Positions 33,251-45,789 of a stretch of DNA of 64,000 nt are shown one piece after another. The position numbers and the translations under genes are program-made. The stretch comes from Chrysomallon squamiferum (lineage: Eukaryota > Mollusca > Gastropoda > Neomphalida > Peltospiridae): assembly GCA_012295275.1 (NCBI GenBank), contig CM022678.1, forward strand, positions 2,329,781-2,393,780. Reading direction: 5' to 3'. Below the pieces are notes generated by a model, which did not search any database, was not told the origin of the DNA, and saw only the letters and a list, made by a program, of their open reading frames with translations. The first letter of the stretch is position 1, and each line of letters begins with the position of its first letter.

Positions 33251-36200
33251 CTAAATCTACTATTTTAGTAGTCACTGTTGATTGTTTATTTAAAATTTAA
33301 AATTTAAAATTTTCTATGGCGATCTCGGACTGTCACACCCGAAACTCGGTTTATGTTTGAGTTTTCATTTAAAAAACAGTTATGAACTAATAAAATTTAA
33401 ATATTTCTATTTATTACATCAAGTTCTTTATAAAACAATAAACATACGAAACAAAAAGGGTATTATCGTCCGGTACATGAATATAGGTATACTTGACATC
33501 ATACGTTTTCGTTTCCAAACGATTAAAAATATTTTCAATACAGAACGTTTAGTCAACTTTTAATAATAAAGGTTAATTTAATATGTATTGATTTGTTATA
33601 ATCATAATATAATATTGAAATGTAATGTAAAATGGCTAAGGATATTTCTCTCCAAACAACAATAAATAAATAAATAAGTAATAAAAAAACTTTTTATGAC
33701 TAACAGAAAAAAAAACCTAATTTGTTATAATGTCCTTTCTAATTTGTATTTATGTATGTATTTATTTCCTCGGAATATGTAATTTTAATATGGAAAGTCA
33801 TGAAAGATTGACATCAGCCAAGTATCAAATTTCTCGATTTATTAAACGAAAATTTAAAAATTTAGTAAATTACATCATTACGATAAATTAAATGAAAAGA
33901 TATGAAGTACGATCGAATAAGTTTGAGAATGTTTGCGAATGAAACGTTTATTATTCAAAATGAATGTTCTCGCTGTGGTTAACTTGTAAAGTAGACAAGT
34001 TCGAGTTTGATAAACACAATTTCCGGTCCAAGGTGCATGCCGGTTTATATTTCACGTAGCTAAACAGAACCACGTGATTTAAAATGGCGGAACGGTTCTA
34101 AGTATTACATCAGAAATAAAAAGGTAAAACAAATTTGTAATGTACTTTCTTATGGTTTTTATTCGGATAATGTTTTCTACTTTGGTATGTGACCTATAGC
34201 AAAAAAGAAAATTGCGGATATTAACAAATATTAACACTAAATACTAATAAAAAACAACAATGATCATCATTTTAAAACTACATCTACTATTACATTTAAT
34301 GTTTAAGTCACAGAGTGGTGAAATATATGTTCAAGCACAATCATAACTTATAATAATTACTGTAGAATAATTTTCAAATGCATAAAACACCTTTTGAACA
34401 TTTTAAGCAGTGTTGTTGTTGTTGTATTATCATATAGTAACACTAAAACTTGTAACAGGGTTATCTTTTCACTGAATCAACTGTCATAGCTTGTATAATG
34501 TCAATAATCTAAATGTAATCAAACTTTGTCCCATCACAAAATAATAATTCAGATTTCAGGCACTGTTTTCTCAGTATGAAGTTATATGCTCTTAACAGTT
34601 AACTGGAAGTAATATACAGACAAAAGAAGAAATCGTATAAAGACTTAAGATCTTTTATTTTATAAAGTGAACAAGATTTGTAATATAGTATGCAGCAGAT
34701 TACTGAAAACAGTAAACTACAAATTCTCAAAATGTGTGTTTATACAAGCAGACACAATGAAGAAAAAAATTATCTTTTACATGTGACAGCATCACCCTGA
34801 TTTGAAGTATTTATCACTATTTTATAATAATTTGTTCCAAAAATAAAAATTTACCAAGTTCATATGTAATAAGTAATGCATTTCAAATAATTTTAATTAG
34901 AGAATTGAAAGTGTTGTCTACTGAAAGACATTGCGTTAAGCTGTCTAGATGTTTAAACTGAACACAAAAAAGTGATATCTGTTTTAAATGTATTGTAATA
35001 TTTGCCTACAAAACTGTTGGGCACCTGACAGTATTTTACTATGACTAAAAAAACAAGTGTTACAAAGGCTGGTAAATAAACTGAGAAAAATGAATTTGTT
35101 TTGTAACAGCAAGCCACTGGCGATAAGAAAATGGAACAAATGTTTTAGACTTCAGATTTTTGTTTTGACATCACAGTATTATCAAATAATCACATATCAC
35201 TTCAAAATAATTTGCAGAGTTCATAGAACGTGGAAAAATGTTATTTGAGTCTCAGATCTGTGGTTAAAGGTTCCATAGCAAGAAAACACTCCTTGGTTCT
35301 AGGTGACTGCCTACACTGTCTTTCTCTTCCCTCTAGCTAATTTTTTATTTTGCGGAAAAGGCAGTCATAGTGACTCAAATAATGCCCCAAATGTGCTCCA
35401 GTGCATTCAGATCTGTACTCATGACTGACCAAGGCAGAACTGTTAAAGCTTTGTTGTGCACTCATTCAGACTGTCAAGTTAAATATTTTATTTGTAGCTA
35501 ATAGATGAAAATACTGCTGTTTGAAAAAAAACATGGAGACATGATACACTGACCTGTCACAGGGAAAGCAGTTGTAACTCATTCAGAAATATGGAACATA
35601 ATTCTGTTGTTAATCATCACAAAGTTGTAATTACTTGTCACATGTTGTCACTCATTATCTCAGTGCTTAACTTTTTTCCAGGTGTATTGGGTTGTAGAAT
35701 AAGTCATTGCGGTTCATAACTGATTCAAATTTTATTGCAGAAGTATCAACAAACTTGTTGGTCATCGGGAAAATGTGATAAATAACAAGGGAAATTAAGT
35801 TACATCTTGTTATCAGTTAAGCTTAAGTTTTCTTCTATGTAATGATTAAATTTAATTGAACTACAATGAGTTATTCCTCAACCCAATATATTTGTGACAT
35901 TTTTATTTGTTACACCGGACAGGTTTAGTTCATTTCCAGTGATTTCTGACAACAGTTCTGTTGAATTTTACCATGTATATTTGTAATGTTTATTAAAAAA
36001 ATCAGTGTGTGTTTCAGGTTGACCAAGGCATAAGACACAAACAACCCAGTCAGCTCGTCACAACCCCTAAAAAGAAGAGCAAATAAACAAAAAACCAAAA
36101 TGAAGTAAAGGTAATTAATTACAACTAAGTTTTTATGTAATAACATTGTGAAAACTGTATTTTGTTAAGTATTTTTAAATAGCATATTTTACATCTCTAT

Positions 36201-36641
36201 TTACAAAAATTAGTACATTTAATGGTTTATATTTGATTATTTAAAAAAAATGTAGTAGGAATATATTTATAGAACAAAAGTTGAGAATACTGTCTATAAG
36301 GCTAAGACTAATATTAATACAAGGTACCAGATGTTGGTCTCTAGTATGTGCAAGGTATAATATGTCTTTGGATCAATTCCTACTGATAGAATTTGTAGCT
36401 GCTTTCATTTCAGTTCGTGCTCAACAACTGATGTATGAACTTGTATGTGCTGTCTGTGGGTAGGTGTAAACGAAGTATCACTTGTTGTTAATGAGAAAGA
36501 GTAGACTGTTAAGTGATAGCACTGGGTTTCTTCTTGTATTATCTGAATGTTCCTTAATCTTATGTGTAACTTCATGTAAATAAAATGAGTTGAATAAAAC
36601 ATTTCTTTTTATATTAGAAATCATTATTTTATTTTTAACAG
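33251..36641 (+). promoter_or_regulatory. Upstream region and 5' intron of unit B
   Basis: Collinear in patches with 18316-22690. Contains a relatively CG-rich patch, 33050-33250 and 34010-34110, including AAAATGGCGGAACGG (34080-34094), again a YY1-like ATGGCGG core. A 5' untranslated exon is expected because the first coding exon opens after an acceptor. Its position is not resolved. Frames reported here by length are not supported. Confidence 0.4.
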
Positions 36642-36715
36642 CTCAACCAACAGTGATTATGAAAAAATGTGTTCAGCAATTTTATCTGACATCACAGATG
36701 TGGCATCCTCAAAGA
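36642..36715 (+). CDS. Unit B, first coding exon
   Basis: Homologue of 22693 and 27188 (acceptor TTTTTAACAG, then CTCAACCAA). The ATG at 36667 opens MCSAILSDITDVASSK and leaves phase 1 at GTATGA, a weak donor. The Ile-Thr-Asp ... Ser-Ser core matches the 27-bp repeat of unit A, here in a single copy. An earlier ATG at 36657 is in a frame that does not leave phase 1. Confidence 0.45.
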
Positions 36716-37075
36716 GTATGACAAAATTATATTTTTAATAATGAAGTATTTCAAATCATGTTTATTTTATATATTTTTTTTTTTTGTTAGGCTTTGTAAA
36801 GTGTTGCTTTTTTGTCTTATATTCATAAATAAATTGACAATTCTAATATTTTCATCTGGTTTTTATTTGAAAATACACACTTGTTATTATTTGATTGGAT
36901 AATTAGTTAATAATATTAAACACATTTTTTAAAACATATAATTTTATTGTTATATTGAGAAATACTGTTAAGACAGACTGTATTAATACTGTCATACCTC
37001 TACATGTAGCTAAAAATCACATGGTTTTAGAAATTATTTTAATAAATATAATTTTAAATAATTTCTTTTACTCAG

Positions 37076-37191
37076 TTAGAAGAACACAACCACTAGTAAA
37101 ACACAATGTAAATATCAGCACAGTTCACAATTACCAGGATGTCTCTAATAACAGGAATGTTGTGTTTGGAAATCAAGTTATTAAAAACTGA
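37076..37191 (+). pseudogene. Unit B, RHIM-like exon with lost splice donor
   Basis: After acceptor TTTACTCAG and a phase-1 start it reads RRTQPLVKHNVNIST and then VSNNRNVVFGNQVIKN and TGA. The unit C remnant (60898-60929) keeps ATTAAAACCA followed by gtaagt. Here the same place is AAAACTGAAAGTT, so the GT is gone and the frame runs into a stop. Two outcomes are possible: the exon is skipped (36715 joins 37698 in phase), giving a STAND protein without the motif, or it is used as a terminal exon, giving a short RHIM-only peptide of about 54 residues. NVVFGNQ fits the RHIM core only loosely. Confidence 0.5.
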
Positions 37192-37697
37192 AAGTTAAAA
37201 ACTGAACGTTTTCTTTTCTCTACCTGTTTAATAAATAACAAAATACACACCACACTAGTCATTAGTACTTTTCTGTCATTCACTGTGACATGACCAGCAC
37301 AGAAACATGCACACACAGGCACAATACATACAAACATTCATTCACACATAAATTATAAGTATTGTTATTCTCATTTAGATTTTATGTTTAATATTTTATT
37401 AATATAATTCAACCTAATTTAAACAACCCAATACAGATGTCATTATTAGTAGTAGCAAGAACATAGTAATAATAATAACACTGTGAACAATAACAGTACA
37501 TAATTAACAACATGTAAAAACAAATAAAAGTAGTGGTTTTAATAAATAATTAATAAGTAAAAAGATCCAACAGTAATAATATTACATGTTTATTGTTTCA
37601 TGAATAAAGTGTAGAGTAATTGTAAAGATCACTTTAATCATTCTCTTTTACACAACATCAATAATATAAATTTACTTGTTTATTTTTGTTACTTCAG

Positions 37698-37727
37698 CAA
37701 CTGATGAACAAGCATCCAATATCAAAG
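37698..37727 (+). CDS. Unit B, 30-base micro-exon
   Basis: Acceptor ACTTCAG, donor GTATAT, phase 1 on both sides, reading TDEQASNIK with shared codons at each end. Unit C has the same micro-exon with one extra codon (61568-61600: KIDGRSSNIK). Conservation of both splice sites and phase in two units supports it. It links the leader to the NTPase exon. Confidence 0.6.
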
Positions 37728-38399
37728 GTATATTTTTATTTCATTTTTATTATTATTAGTTGTACAATTTTCCATGATAACAAAACAGTCATCTCATTAC
37801 TTTCACACATCTAAAATTGTGACATCTTATCTTTGTTAAATTCTGATGAACAAAAAGCATGACAACAAACTGCCGTTTTACTTCAGAAACTTCACATTAG
37901 ATGATCAGTTAAAAATGATATGATTTATATTTAAACAGTAAAATATCTTCTATACAATTAATACTTTCTTTTATTGTGTAACATGACTGTTGTAATAGGA
38001 AATCAGTTATTAAAAGTAGTAACATAGACAAAATACATACACTTAACAGATATATGGAACATGTACATAAACACACACATATATGCAGACACGCATTACA
38101 CAGACGTATAATATTCACACAGTGCATGTATGTTAAACTGATCAGCATTTTCTTCTTAACTTGTTAGTATAACTCAAATGAAGTAAACGAGACTATATGC
38201 CTATCACTATTACTAAAATACAGTGCAGGGTACACATGACAGCAGCAATAATCACAACAACAACAGCAATAATAATACCAACAATAGCAATAGATAAATA
38301 ACATTAGTTATAAGAAACAACAGCAGTAGTTTTGATAATAGTAGGAGTAAGTATATAAAACCAGTAAGAAAGATCTAATAATAATGTTATATGCTTCAT

Positions 38400-38710
38400 G
38401 TTCAGTGAATAAAGTGCAGGGTATTTGTACAGATCACTTTAATCATTTCTTTTACACAACATCAGTAATGTAAACTTGTTTTATTTTTATGATATTTCAG
38501 CAAAGACTGATAAATGAGCTTTCAGTATTAGATGGGTTTTTTATCTCCTGAAAGATGTTCATTTATAACAAGATAATCATCTGATTAGGTCTGCACCATA
38601 TAAAATTGTGATGTCTTATTTATGTTAAATTCTGATGAACTAAAACTATGACAACCTTTTTATCATTATTTTAGAACCTTCAATCTAATAACCAATTAAA
38701 ATTTATATAC
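38400..38710 (+). repeat. Tandem duplicate of the micro-exon region (decayed)
   Basis: About 310 bases repeat 37610-37930 (AATAAAGTG ... GATCACTTTAATCA ... TTTCAG ... ATTCTGATGAAC). The duplicate micro-exon at 38501 reads K-T-D-K and then TGA, and its donor is lost, so it is non-functional. Confidence 0.8.
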
Positions 38711-38784
38711 TTTTATTTAAATAGTAAAATATGTTTAAAATAGTTAAAGACAGATCTTTTTTGTTTGTTTATGTTGTGATGCAG

Positions 38785-40622
38785 AGTATACCAGGTCAGT
38801 GTTAAACTCAGTTGACTGGAGTGTCTATGTTGAAACAAGAGCAGAGAAAAGAGGTGTTGAACTTTTGAAGAAACATGGTGTTGTGATTGTAGTAGGATGT
38901 CCAGGTTCAGGAAAGACAACTCTAGCTTTGAGGATGATGAGAGAGATAGAAAAAGAAGAAAAAAGAGAATCTTACTCACTGACTCATCACTATGAATTCA
39001 ATGACATCTCTCTATTTAGAAATAAGAAATTTGTTGTTCTCATTGATGACATATTTGGTAAGACTAATCTTGTTTCATATTTTAGAGACTCATGGAAACC
39101 GAAATTTATAAAGGTGTGGAGTCTTGTTCAGGATGGTTCTTTGAAATGTATTATTACTTTAAGAAAACAAATATTTTCAGAAACTAAAACTAGTTTGAAG
39201 AAATTTGGTCTGTTTAATGAGAATCATGTTTTTGATCTCTGTTGTCTGAATTATTATGAAAAGGAACAAATTCTAAACAAATATCTTAAAAAACACAATG
39301 TTACCGTGAATGAAAATGGTAAAAAGACTGTCATTTACAATTCATTTACAGAGTTAGGATTTCCTCAGATGTGTGTGTATTATGTTAATTCAAGTGATGC
39401 ACAAAAAAGAGGAGTTGAGTTTTTTAAGAAACCTGTAGAGTATCTCAGACAAGAGCTGGAAAATTTGAAAACTGACAAAACTTTACAGATCAATTATCTG
39501 GTTCTACTGTTGATTTTGTTCAAAGAAGGCAGTCTCAGCATTGATTCACTGGACCCATTTAAAAATGACTCTGACAGTGACATAATGAAATTAATAAGGT
39601 TGCTAGAGCAAGTCTGCCCGAGTCTGAAAAACACTGGTCTTAGAGATATAAAGAAAACAGCTGATGTAATGTGTGGTACCTATTTGAAGTGTTGTGAGAA
39701 TAAATACACATTTATTCACCAGTCAGTAATTGACTGTTTGTTTCTGATGTTTTCAGTAGAGTTTTCAAAGAAAGCAGCAGAGTTTCTAGAAGTGAGTCCT
39801 GTCTCCATGTTGTTAGAATATGTTGTTCAGTGTCGTCTTGGTAAAGGAGCTGATCCTAATCTGAATGCAGATGTTAACCAGAAACTGATTCAACAGTTTG
39901 AAGAGGAAATTAAATTAAAACTGTGGTCTGATGACAAAACTAGTTTAAATTTGTCCACTTCAGACTCACCTCTCCACATTTCAGTTCTGCGTGGTGACTT
40001 AGATATGTTAAAATCACTAATAAAGAGAAATGCTGATGTTAACGCAGTAAACAGTGAGGGGAAAACTCCACTTCATGAAACTGTAAAAGCAGTGAAACAC
40101 AGAAAGGAAGTAGCTTTGTTGTTACTGCAAAATGGTGCTGATACTAATATAACAGATAAAAAAAATAATTCAGCACTGCACATAGCATCTCAAATTGACA
40201 TAAAAGTGGTAAAAGAAGTAGTAAAAAAAGGTGTTCAAATAAATGTAATTAACACTGAAGGTCAAACTCCTCTTTTTTTGTCCTTATACAGTAACAAACC
40301 AGAAATAACTTCATACTTACTGAAACATGGAGCTGATCCTAATTTAACAGACATTCATAACAATTCTGTTTTACACTTAGCAGCTGAACATGGAAATCTA
40401 AAAATTGTGAGAGCACTGATTGAAAAAGGAGTTGATGTAAATATTAAAAACGGTCAAGGTGAAACTCCTCTTTTTACAGCTGTTAAGTATGAACATTGCA
40501 AAGTAGTTTTGTATTTACTGGAACATGGAGCTGATCCTCATTCAAAAGACAATGATAACAATTCTATTTTACATTTAGCGGCTAAGCATGGAAATAGAAA
40601 ATATTGTGACAGCTCTGATTGA
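38785..40622 (+). CDS. Unit B, nSTAND3 NTPase with ankyrin repeats
   Basis: The acceptor GATGCAG gives phase 1 and fits the micro-exon. After YTRSVLNSVDWSVYVETRAE comes a P-loop NTPase of the nSTAND3 type. It has Walker A GCPGSGKTT (38895-38921), Walker B VVLIDDIFG about 45 residues later, and a sensor-1-like strand LKCIITLRKQIF. A helical/winged region follows, ending YTFIHQSVIDCLFLMFS. After a linker, about seven ankyrin repeats begin near LHISVLRGDLDMLKSLI (about 39970). STAND proteins act as switches: ligand binding to the repeats allows NTP-dependent oligomerisation. The phase-matched model 36667-36715 + 37698-37727 + this exon gives 638 residues. The frame is lost at about 40595 (one extra base in HGNIEIV), where the array continues in another frame. 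Confidence 0.9.
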
Positions 40623-41142
40623 AAAACATGTTGATGTAAACATTATAAACAGAAGTGGTGACACTCCTCTTTTTACAGCTATCAAGTATGGGCAGAACAA
40701 AGTAGTTTTGTACTTACTGGAAAATGGAGCTGATCCTAATTTAAAAGACAGTGATGAAAATTCTGTTTTACACATAGCAGCTATACAAGAAAATCTAGAA
40801 CTTTTGACAGCACTGATTGAAAAAGAATTTGATATAAATGTTAGAAACAGTAAAGGTGAAACTCCTCTCTTCACAGCTCTGAATTACTACAAATATGATT
40901 TTTACAAGCACCCACCAGCTGTGTACTGTCGTAATAATGAAGTAATTTTGTATTTACTGGATCATGGAGCTGATCCTAATATAACAGACAATGATAACAA
41001 TTGTGTTTCCCAACGAGCAGCTTATTGTGCAAATCTAACAATTATGAGAAAACTAACTGAATGAGGTGTTGATGTAAATGTTATTAATTCCAGTGAAAAA
41101 ACTCCTATTGATATAGCTAACAGTTGCAGATTTCATCCGTAA
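40588..41142 (+). pseudogene. Unit B, ankyrin array continued after +1 frameshift
   Basis: Directly downstream in the next frame: NIVTALIEKHVDVNI, GDTPLFTAIKYGQNKVVLYL, NGADPNLKD, VLHIAAIQENLELLTALIEK, GETPLFTALN, VILYLLDHGADPNITDNDNN and so on. That is about five more repeats to TGA at 41062-41064. One more repeat is readable after that stop (GVDVNVINSSEKTPIDIA) to TAA at 41140. The extra base (GGAAATAGAAAATATTGTG against GGAAATATAGAAATTGTG in paralogues) splits an otherwise continuous array. Explanations are an assembly error, a recent lesion, or truncation that the gene tolerates. A downstream ATG at 40588 overlaps the junction but has no obvious promoter. Confidence 0.8.
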
Positions 41143-43550
41143 CAAGGAAATTGTCTTTACTGAATGCTAAAGATGGTAAGAGATGAATAGATTTTCATAT
41201 AAAACCCCTGAACTTTTCAGTTTTGATATAAATGTACACAGACTGTCACTTTTAAGTGGAAGATTACCTGGTGAGAATCTTTTACAGTTGAAATAAAATA
41301 TTTGTTCATGAAATTAAAGTTCAGTTGAATAATTGCTGAGAATATCTTAAAATTGTGCAGAAATATTTATTTATAAAAGTGATGTTCATAAAAAAAAAAA
41401 AAAAAAAACCAGACAGATGTTGACAAGATATCTGAATTTGTTTTGTAATTTCTGTGGTACAAAGTTGATCAGAATTTTCAACTTCATCCTGAAATACATT
41501 GATTTCTGACATAGTTTCATTTTGGACTGCTTCATTTGTACTTATTTTTAATATAATGTTGTATTTATGTGTGTGTTAAATAAAATGTAGAGTTTTAACT
41601 TTTCAATTCAGAAGTGTAATTACTGACACATTAGCCAGACCACATTTCCAAAATAAAATTTGTAAACAAATCGTGTTGAAGAATAAAAGCCAGTATAAGT
41701 TTGTGTAACTATATGGCTGTGTTGTCTGGTGTATATCTAAATACTGTAAATTGTTTCGATTCAGATATTACTTAGTGTGTCCTCTGCTATTTCTATTCTA
41801 ATATTGTATTCATGCATGGTGTAGTTTTTGTTTCCATACAAGTGTTGTATTGCCATATTTTATTATTTATTGTGTCTATTAAATGCTGTATTATTGTTAT
41901 ATAGTCTTCTGTTTCTATTCAAATATTTAGCTGTCGATTGTATTTATATGTAACAAGAAATATTATAATACTGTGTATGTTTATGAAATTTTAACTTGAT
42001 TTTTTCTTTTCACTGAAATACTTTGGGAGATTTATTGCACATTTCAATTTAAAAAAGTGTTAAGATATCTTAGGATTGCCAATAATAAAACATAATACAA
42101 CAGTACTAATACTGATGTTAATTTTGATCAGGTTATTCAGTCAGTGAAAAGTCAGAAAGTATTATAATGTTTAATGTAAGATTTTTATATATTTTTTTTT
42201 ACAAAATGTTTGTTTCTTTTTCTTGTTTTTAATAAATACATTTTTATTTTTTCATAAAATGTAATTTTTTAATTTTATATATATACAGGGGGTGCAAAAG
42301 AAGATACACAGTTATGAAAAAAAAAAACACTTACAATACTCATGACATTTATTATTAAAACAAAAAAGCTAATATAGAAATACAAGCATTTTTATTAATT
42401 TAAATAAAATGTGGTTAATGACACTCAAAATAAGAAAAATGAATTTAATGTGCTACTAAAGCCACTGATGTGATACCACTTTTGCAACCCCTATAGATAC
42501 TGAAGACTGTACTTTTATTGTTAGTTTCATTTGTTTTATTGTCATACAAAAGAAAGCACCAGCAATTTTTTTGATTTATGTTATTAATGATGTAATGCTT
42601 ACATTTGACAAAATTATCATTAGAAAATAGAGTAACACAATTAATAAAGAAAATTTAAGTTTTCATTGTTAATACATTTTGTCTGCATTTATATAGTTAA
42701 TAGAAAACAGTGCACAGTAATGTACAGTATTCATATTTTGATCCACTTCTTTCGTTTTGTTAGTAGTAGTAATAGTAGTATTTTTATTGTAGATAGTTAG
42801 GAAACTGTTCAGAGTATTACACTGTCAAAGTTTTCATTAAGAAACACTAAATAATCAGTAAAGTAAATATTAAGTTTAAGATAAGAATATTATTGTTTAA
42901 TAATGCTTATATATATAGATAGATAGATAGCTAGATAGATAGATATAATCTGTTAAATAATTATAATCCAATAATTAATAAAGTTAATGTAATTTTTAAA
43001 GTAGGAATATTTTTAGCTAATAATGTTTACATTTATCTGTTTAATGATTCTAAAATAGTTAATAATTAATCAAGTAAATTTAAGTTTAAATTAGGAATAT
43101 TTTATTTAAATATTTTCATTTTTATATTTAATAATTGCAAACTTGTCAATAATTAGTAAAGTAAATGTAAGTTTAAATTAGGAATATTGTTTATTTAACA
43201 GTGTTTTCATTTATCTCTTTGACACTAAACTATGAGTTTGAAATTAAACTGATTTAATTTGTGTCACAAAATTTTAATACTATTATTTTATTTGTAGATA
43301 ACTTGTATCAAATTACTTTTTTGTGATGAATTATGATTATTAGTACTAAAAACTATTTTGAGGAATGTATTGGACTTTGTATTACACTGATAGGTTGTAT
43401 ACATTTGTTTTATTATTTATTTATTTATTTATTTATTTATTATTATCATCATCATCATCATCATCATCATTATTATTATTATTTATTGTTAGTATTATTA
43501 TTATTTATTGTTAGTATTATTATTATTTATTATTATTATTATTATTATTA

Positions 43551-43586
<36 letters not shown>

Positions 43587-43679
43587 AAATTATTTAGAGG
43601 AATGTATTGGACTATACATTACATTGAAGGATTATTTTGTATATCTTTTAATTTTTTTTAGTTTTTTTTATTTATTTGT
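41143..43679. other. 3' region of unit B and spacer
   Basis: Several AATAAA signals (about 41294, 41578, 41655). The part 41700-42150 matches 55930-56720 downstream of the stray ankyrin tail, so it is unit 3' sequence. It contains a 20-bp A run (41391-41408), a MITE (42286), a GATA run (42917-42945) and ATT/ATC repeats (43410-43585). No exon seen. Confidence 0.6.
42286..42493. mobile_element. Short inverted-repeat element (MITE, mariner-like), about 208 bp
   Basis: Left end CAGGGGGTGCAAAAG and right end CTTTTGCAACCCCTA are inverted repeats with two mismatches. They are flanked by TA on both sides (42284-42285, 42494-42495), the target of Tc1/mariner elements. There is no internal coding sequence. 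Confidence 0.72.
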
Positions 43680-43741
43680 TGTTATTTGGGTATCTATATC
43701 TATTTAATCATTAGAACACACTGAATCAATTTATATAGCAA

Positions 43742-43772
<31 letters not shown>

Positions 43773-44429
43773 TATCTTTTTTTCTTATTTAATTTGTATG
43801 GTAGAATGTTTTTATTACCTTTATTTTGTATCAACGAACTTTAGATCAATCTTTAACTTACTCTTTTATAATTAACTGCATATTTAGTTATTGGATTGTT
43901 TCTCATTTGTTACACATCCAGTTGTTACAGTCAGTTTGATGGTTTATTAAGCCAACTCCAATAACAATAGTGTAATAGTCACCAGTGACCAAGTGTTTTT
44001 CATTTTATTCAGTTACAAACTGCAATGATAATAAAGAATTGAATTAAAAAAATTCAGAATACAACAACAACAACAACAACAACAATAATAGCAAGAAAGA
44101 AAGAAAGAAGAAAAAACCTAATTTTTATATAGCTGAGACATGTTAATGTATTTTTATATACTTTATGTAGCACAATAAGTTTATCTACGACTGTCACAAA
44201 AAGCAGCAAATCAGTTTAACAAAATACTTGGGTTGGTTGGCTGTGCAAGTCACGTGATTGAGGGGTTGTCTTAAGCTTTTGTTTTTGTTGGGATTAGTGA
44301 CAACGAAAATTAATCAACTTTCCAGTATCATTGGTAATCAAACTGCTTTTAATTGCTTTGTGTTTGGTTTTTTGTTTTGACTTCTGGTATATTGCAATAG
44401 AGATTAATTGCTTAATTATTCCCTAAGCT

Positions 44430-45015
44430 AATTGTGTCACAACTGGAAGATGAGTCTATTATTGTATGCTAGGTAACTAAGCTAATTGTGTCACAACTGG
44501 AAGATGAGTCTATCATTGTATGCTAGGTAGCTAAGCTAACTGTGTAACAACTGGAAGATGAGTCTATTATTGTATGCTAGGTAGCTAAGCTAACTGTGTA
44601 ACAACTGGAAGATGAGTCTATTATTGTATGCTAGGTAGCTAAGCTAATTGTGTAACAACTGGAAGATGAGTCTATCATTGTATGCTAGGTAGCTAAGCTA
44701 ACTGTGTAACAACTGGAAGATGAGTCTATTATTGTATGCTAGGTAGCTAAGCTAACTGTGTAACAACTGGAAGATGAGTCTATTATTGTATGCTAGGTAA
44801 CTAAGCTAATTGTGTAACAACCAGAAGATGAGTCTATTATTGTATGCTAGGTAACTAAGCTAACTGTGTAACAACTGGAAGATGAGTCTATTATTGTATG
44901 CTAGGTAACTAAGCTAATTGTGTCACAACTGAAAGATGAGTCTATTATTGTATGCTAGGTAACTAAGCTAATTGTGTAACAACTGGAAGATGAGTCTATT
45001 ATTGTATGCTAGGTA
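44430..45015. repeat. 54-bp minisatellite, about 11 units
   Basis: Same unit as at 7611-7935, with shared variant positions (AATTG/AACTG, GTAACT/GTAGCT), so units were reshuffled after block duplication. Confidence 0.93.
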
Positions 45016-45439
45016 GAGGGCATCTGATTACCAATTTGGTCATGAATTGTGTTTTTATAAGGCGTGTGACAAATGGATGTGTACAAAATGGGATGATACT
45101 GATAAGAGAACCACTTGATTGTGAAAGTCCATTAAATTGCTAATGTTTTAAAATAATAATTAAATTTCATAAAACTAATGAAAGATATAATAAACATTAT
45201 TAATATGTTTGTGTGTGTGACCAATATAATCTTGTTAAATAAGTAAATACTAAATTTGAATTTTGTTTAATTGAATTAGTTCAGAATTTACTGTATCACT
45301 AATTTCTTTAAGATTTTTATTGTATATATATTCTAATGGTAATTATTATTAGTATTATTAGTATTATTATTAGTAGTAGTAGTATTATTAGTAGTATTAT
45401 TATTAGTAGTATTATTAATATGGAGTGTATTGTAATTAA

Positions 45440-45481
<42 letters not shown>

Positions 45482-45574
45482 GTATCATTATTAATACGGA
45501 GTGTATTGTAATGCCATTAACAGTTATAATAAATATGCTTTATAAATGGTAATTGCTTTTGTTTTCTTTATCAG

Positions 45575-45709
45575 ATGAAGTATATTTAAAAAACAAAACC
45601 ACACTGCAGTGGAATAATTCAGTGTACGAGTTCAGCCTGACTTTCACTAGTGACACTGAATTACACACCAGCGTCTCTGCTAACTCTGCTAATGGAATCT
45701 TCCATGCAA
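45575..45709 (+). CDS. Unrecognised gene X, exon 1 of 3 (block III)
   Basis: 135 bases, phase 1 to phase 1, acceptor TTTATCAG, donor AAgtaaat. The peptide DEVYLKNKTTLQWNNS ... TSDTELHTSVSANSANGIFHA differs from the block II copy by a handful of residues, with no indels. Preserved length and splice sites in two copies are the main support. Function unknown. Confidence 0.5.
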
Positions 45710-45789
45710 GTAAATTGTGGAATGTCCTAACAAAACACAGACCCAGTTTATTATGTTAATTTCCTCATAAAAAGTAAATTAGTCATGTA

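Noticed and set aside
33357-33563. 68-codon frame upstream of unit B
   Set aside because: Its homologue near unit A (18410-18500) is not open in the same frame, so it is not conserved as coding.
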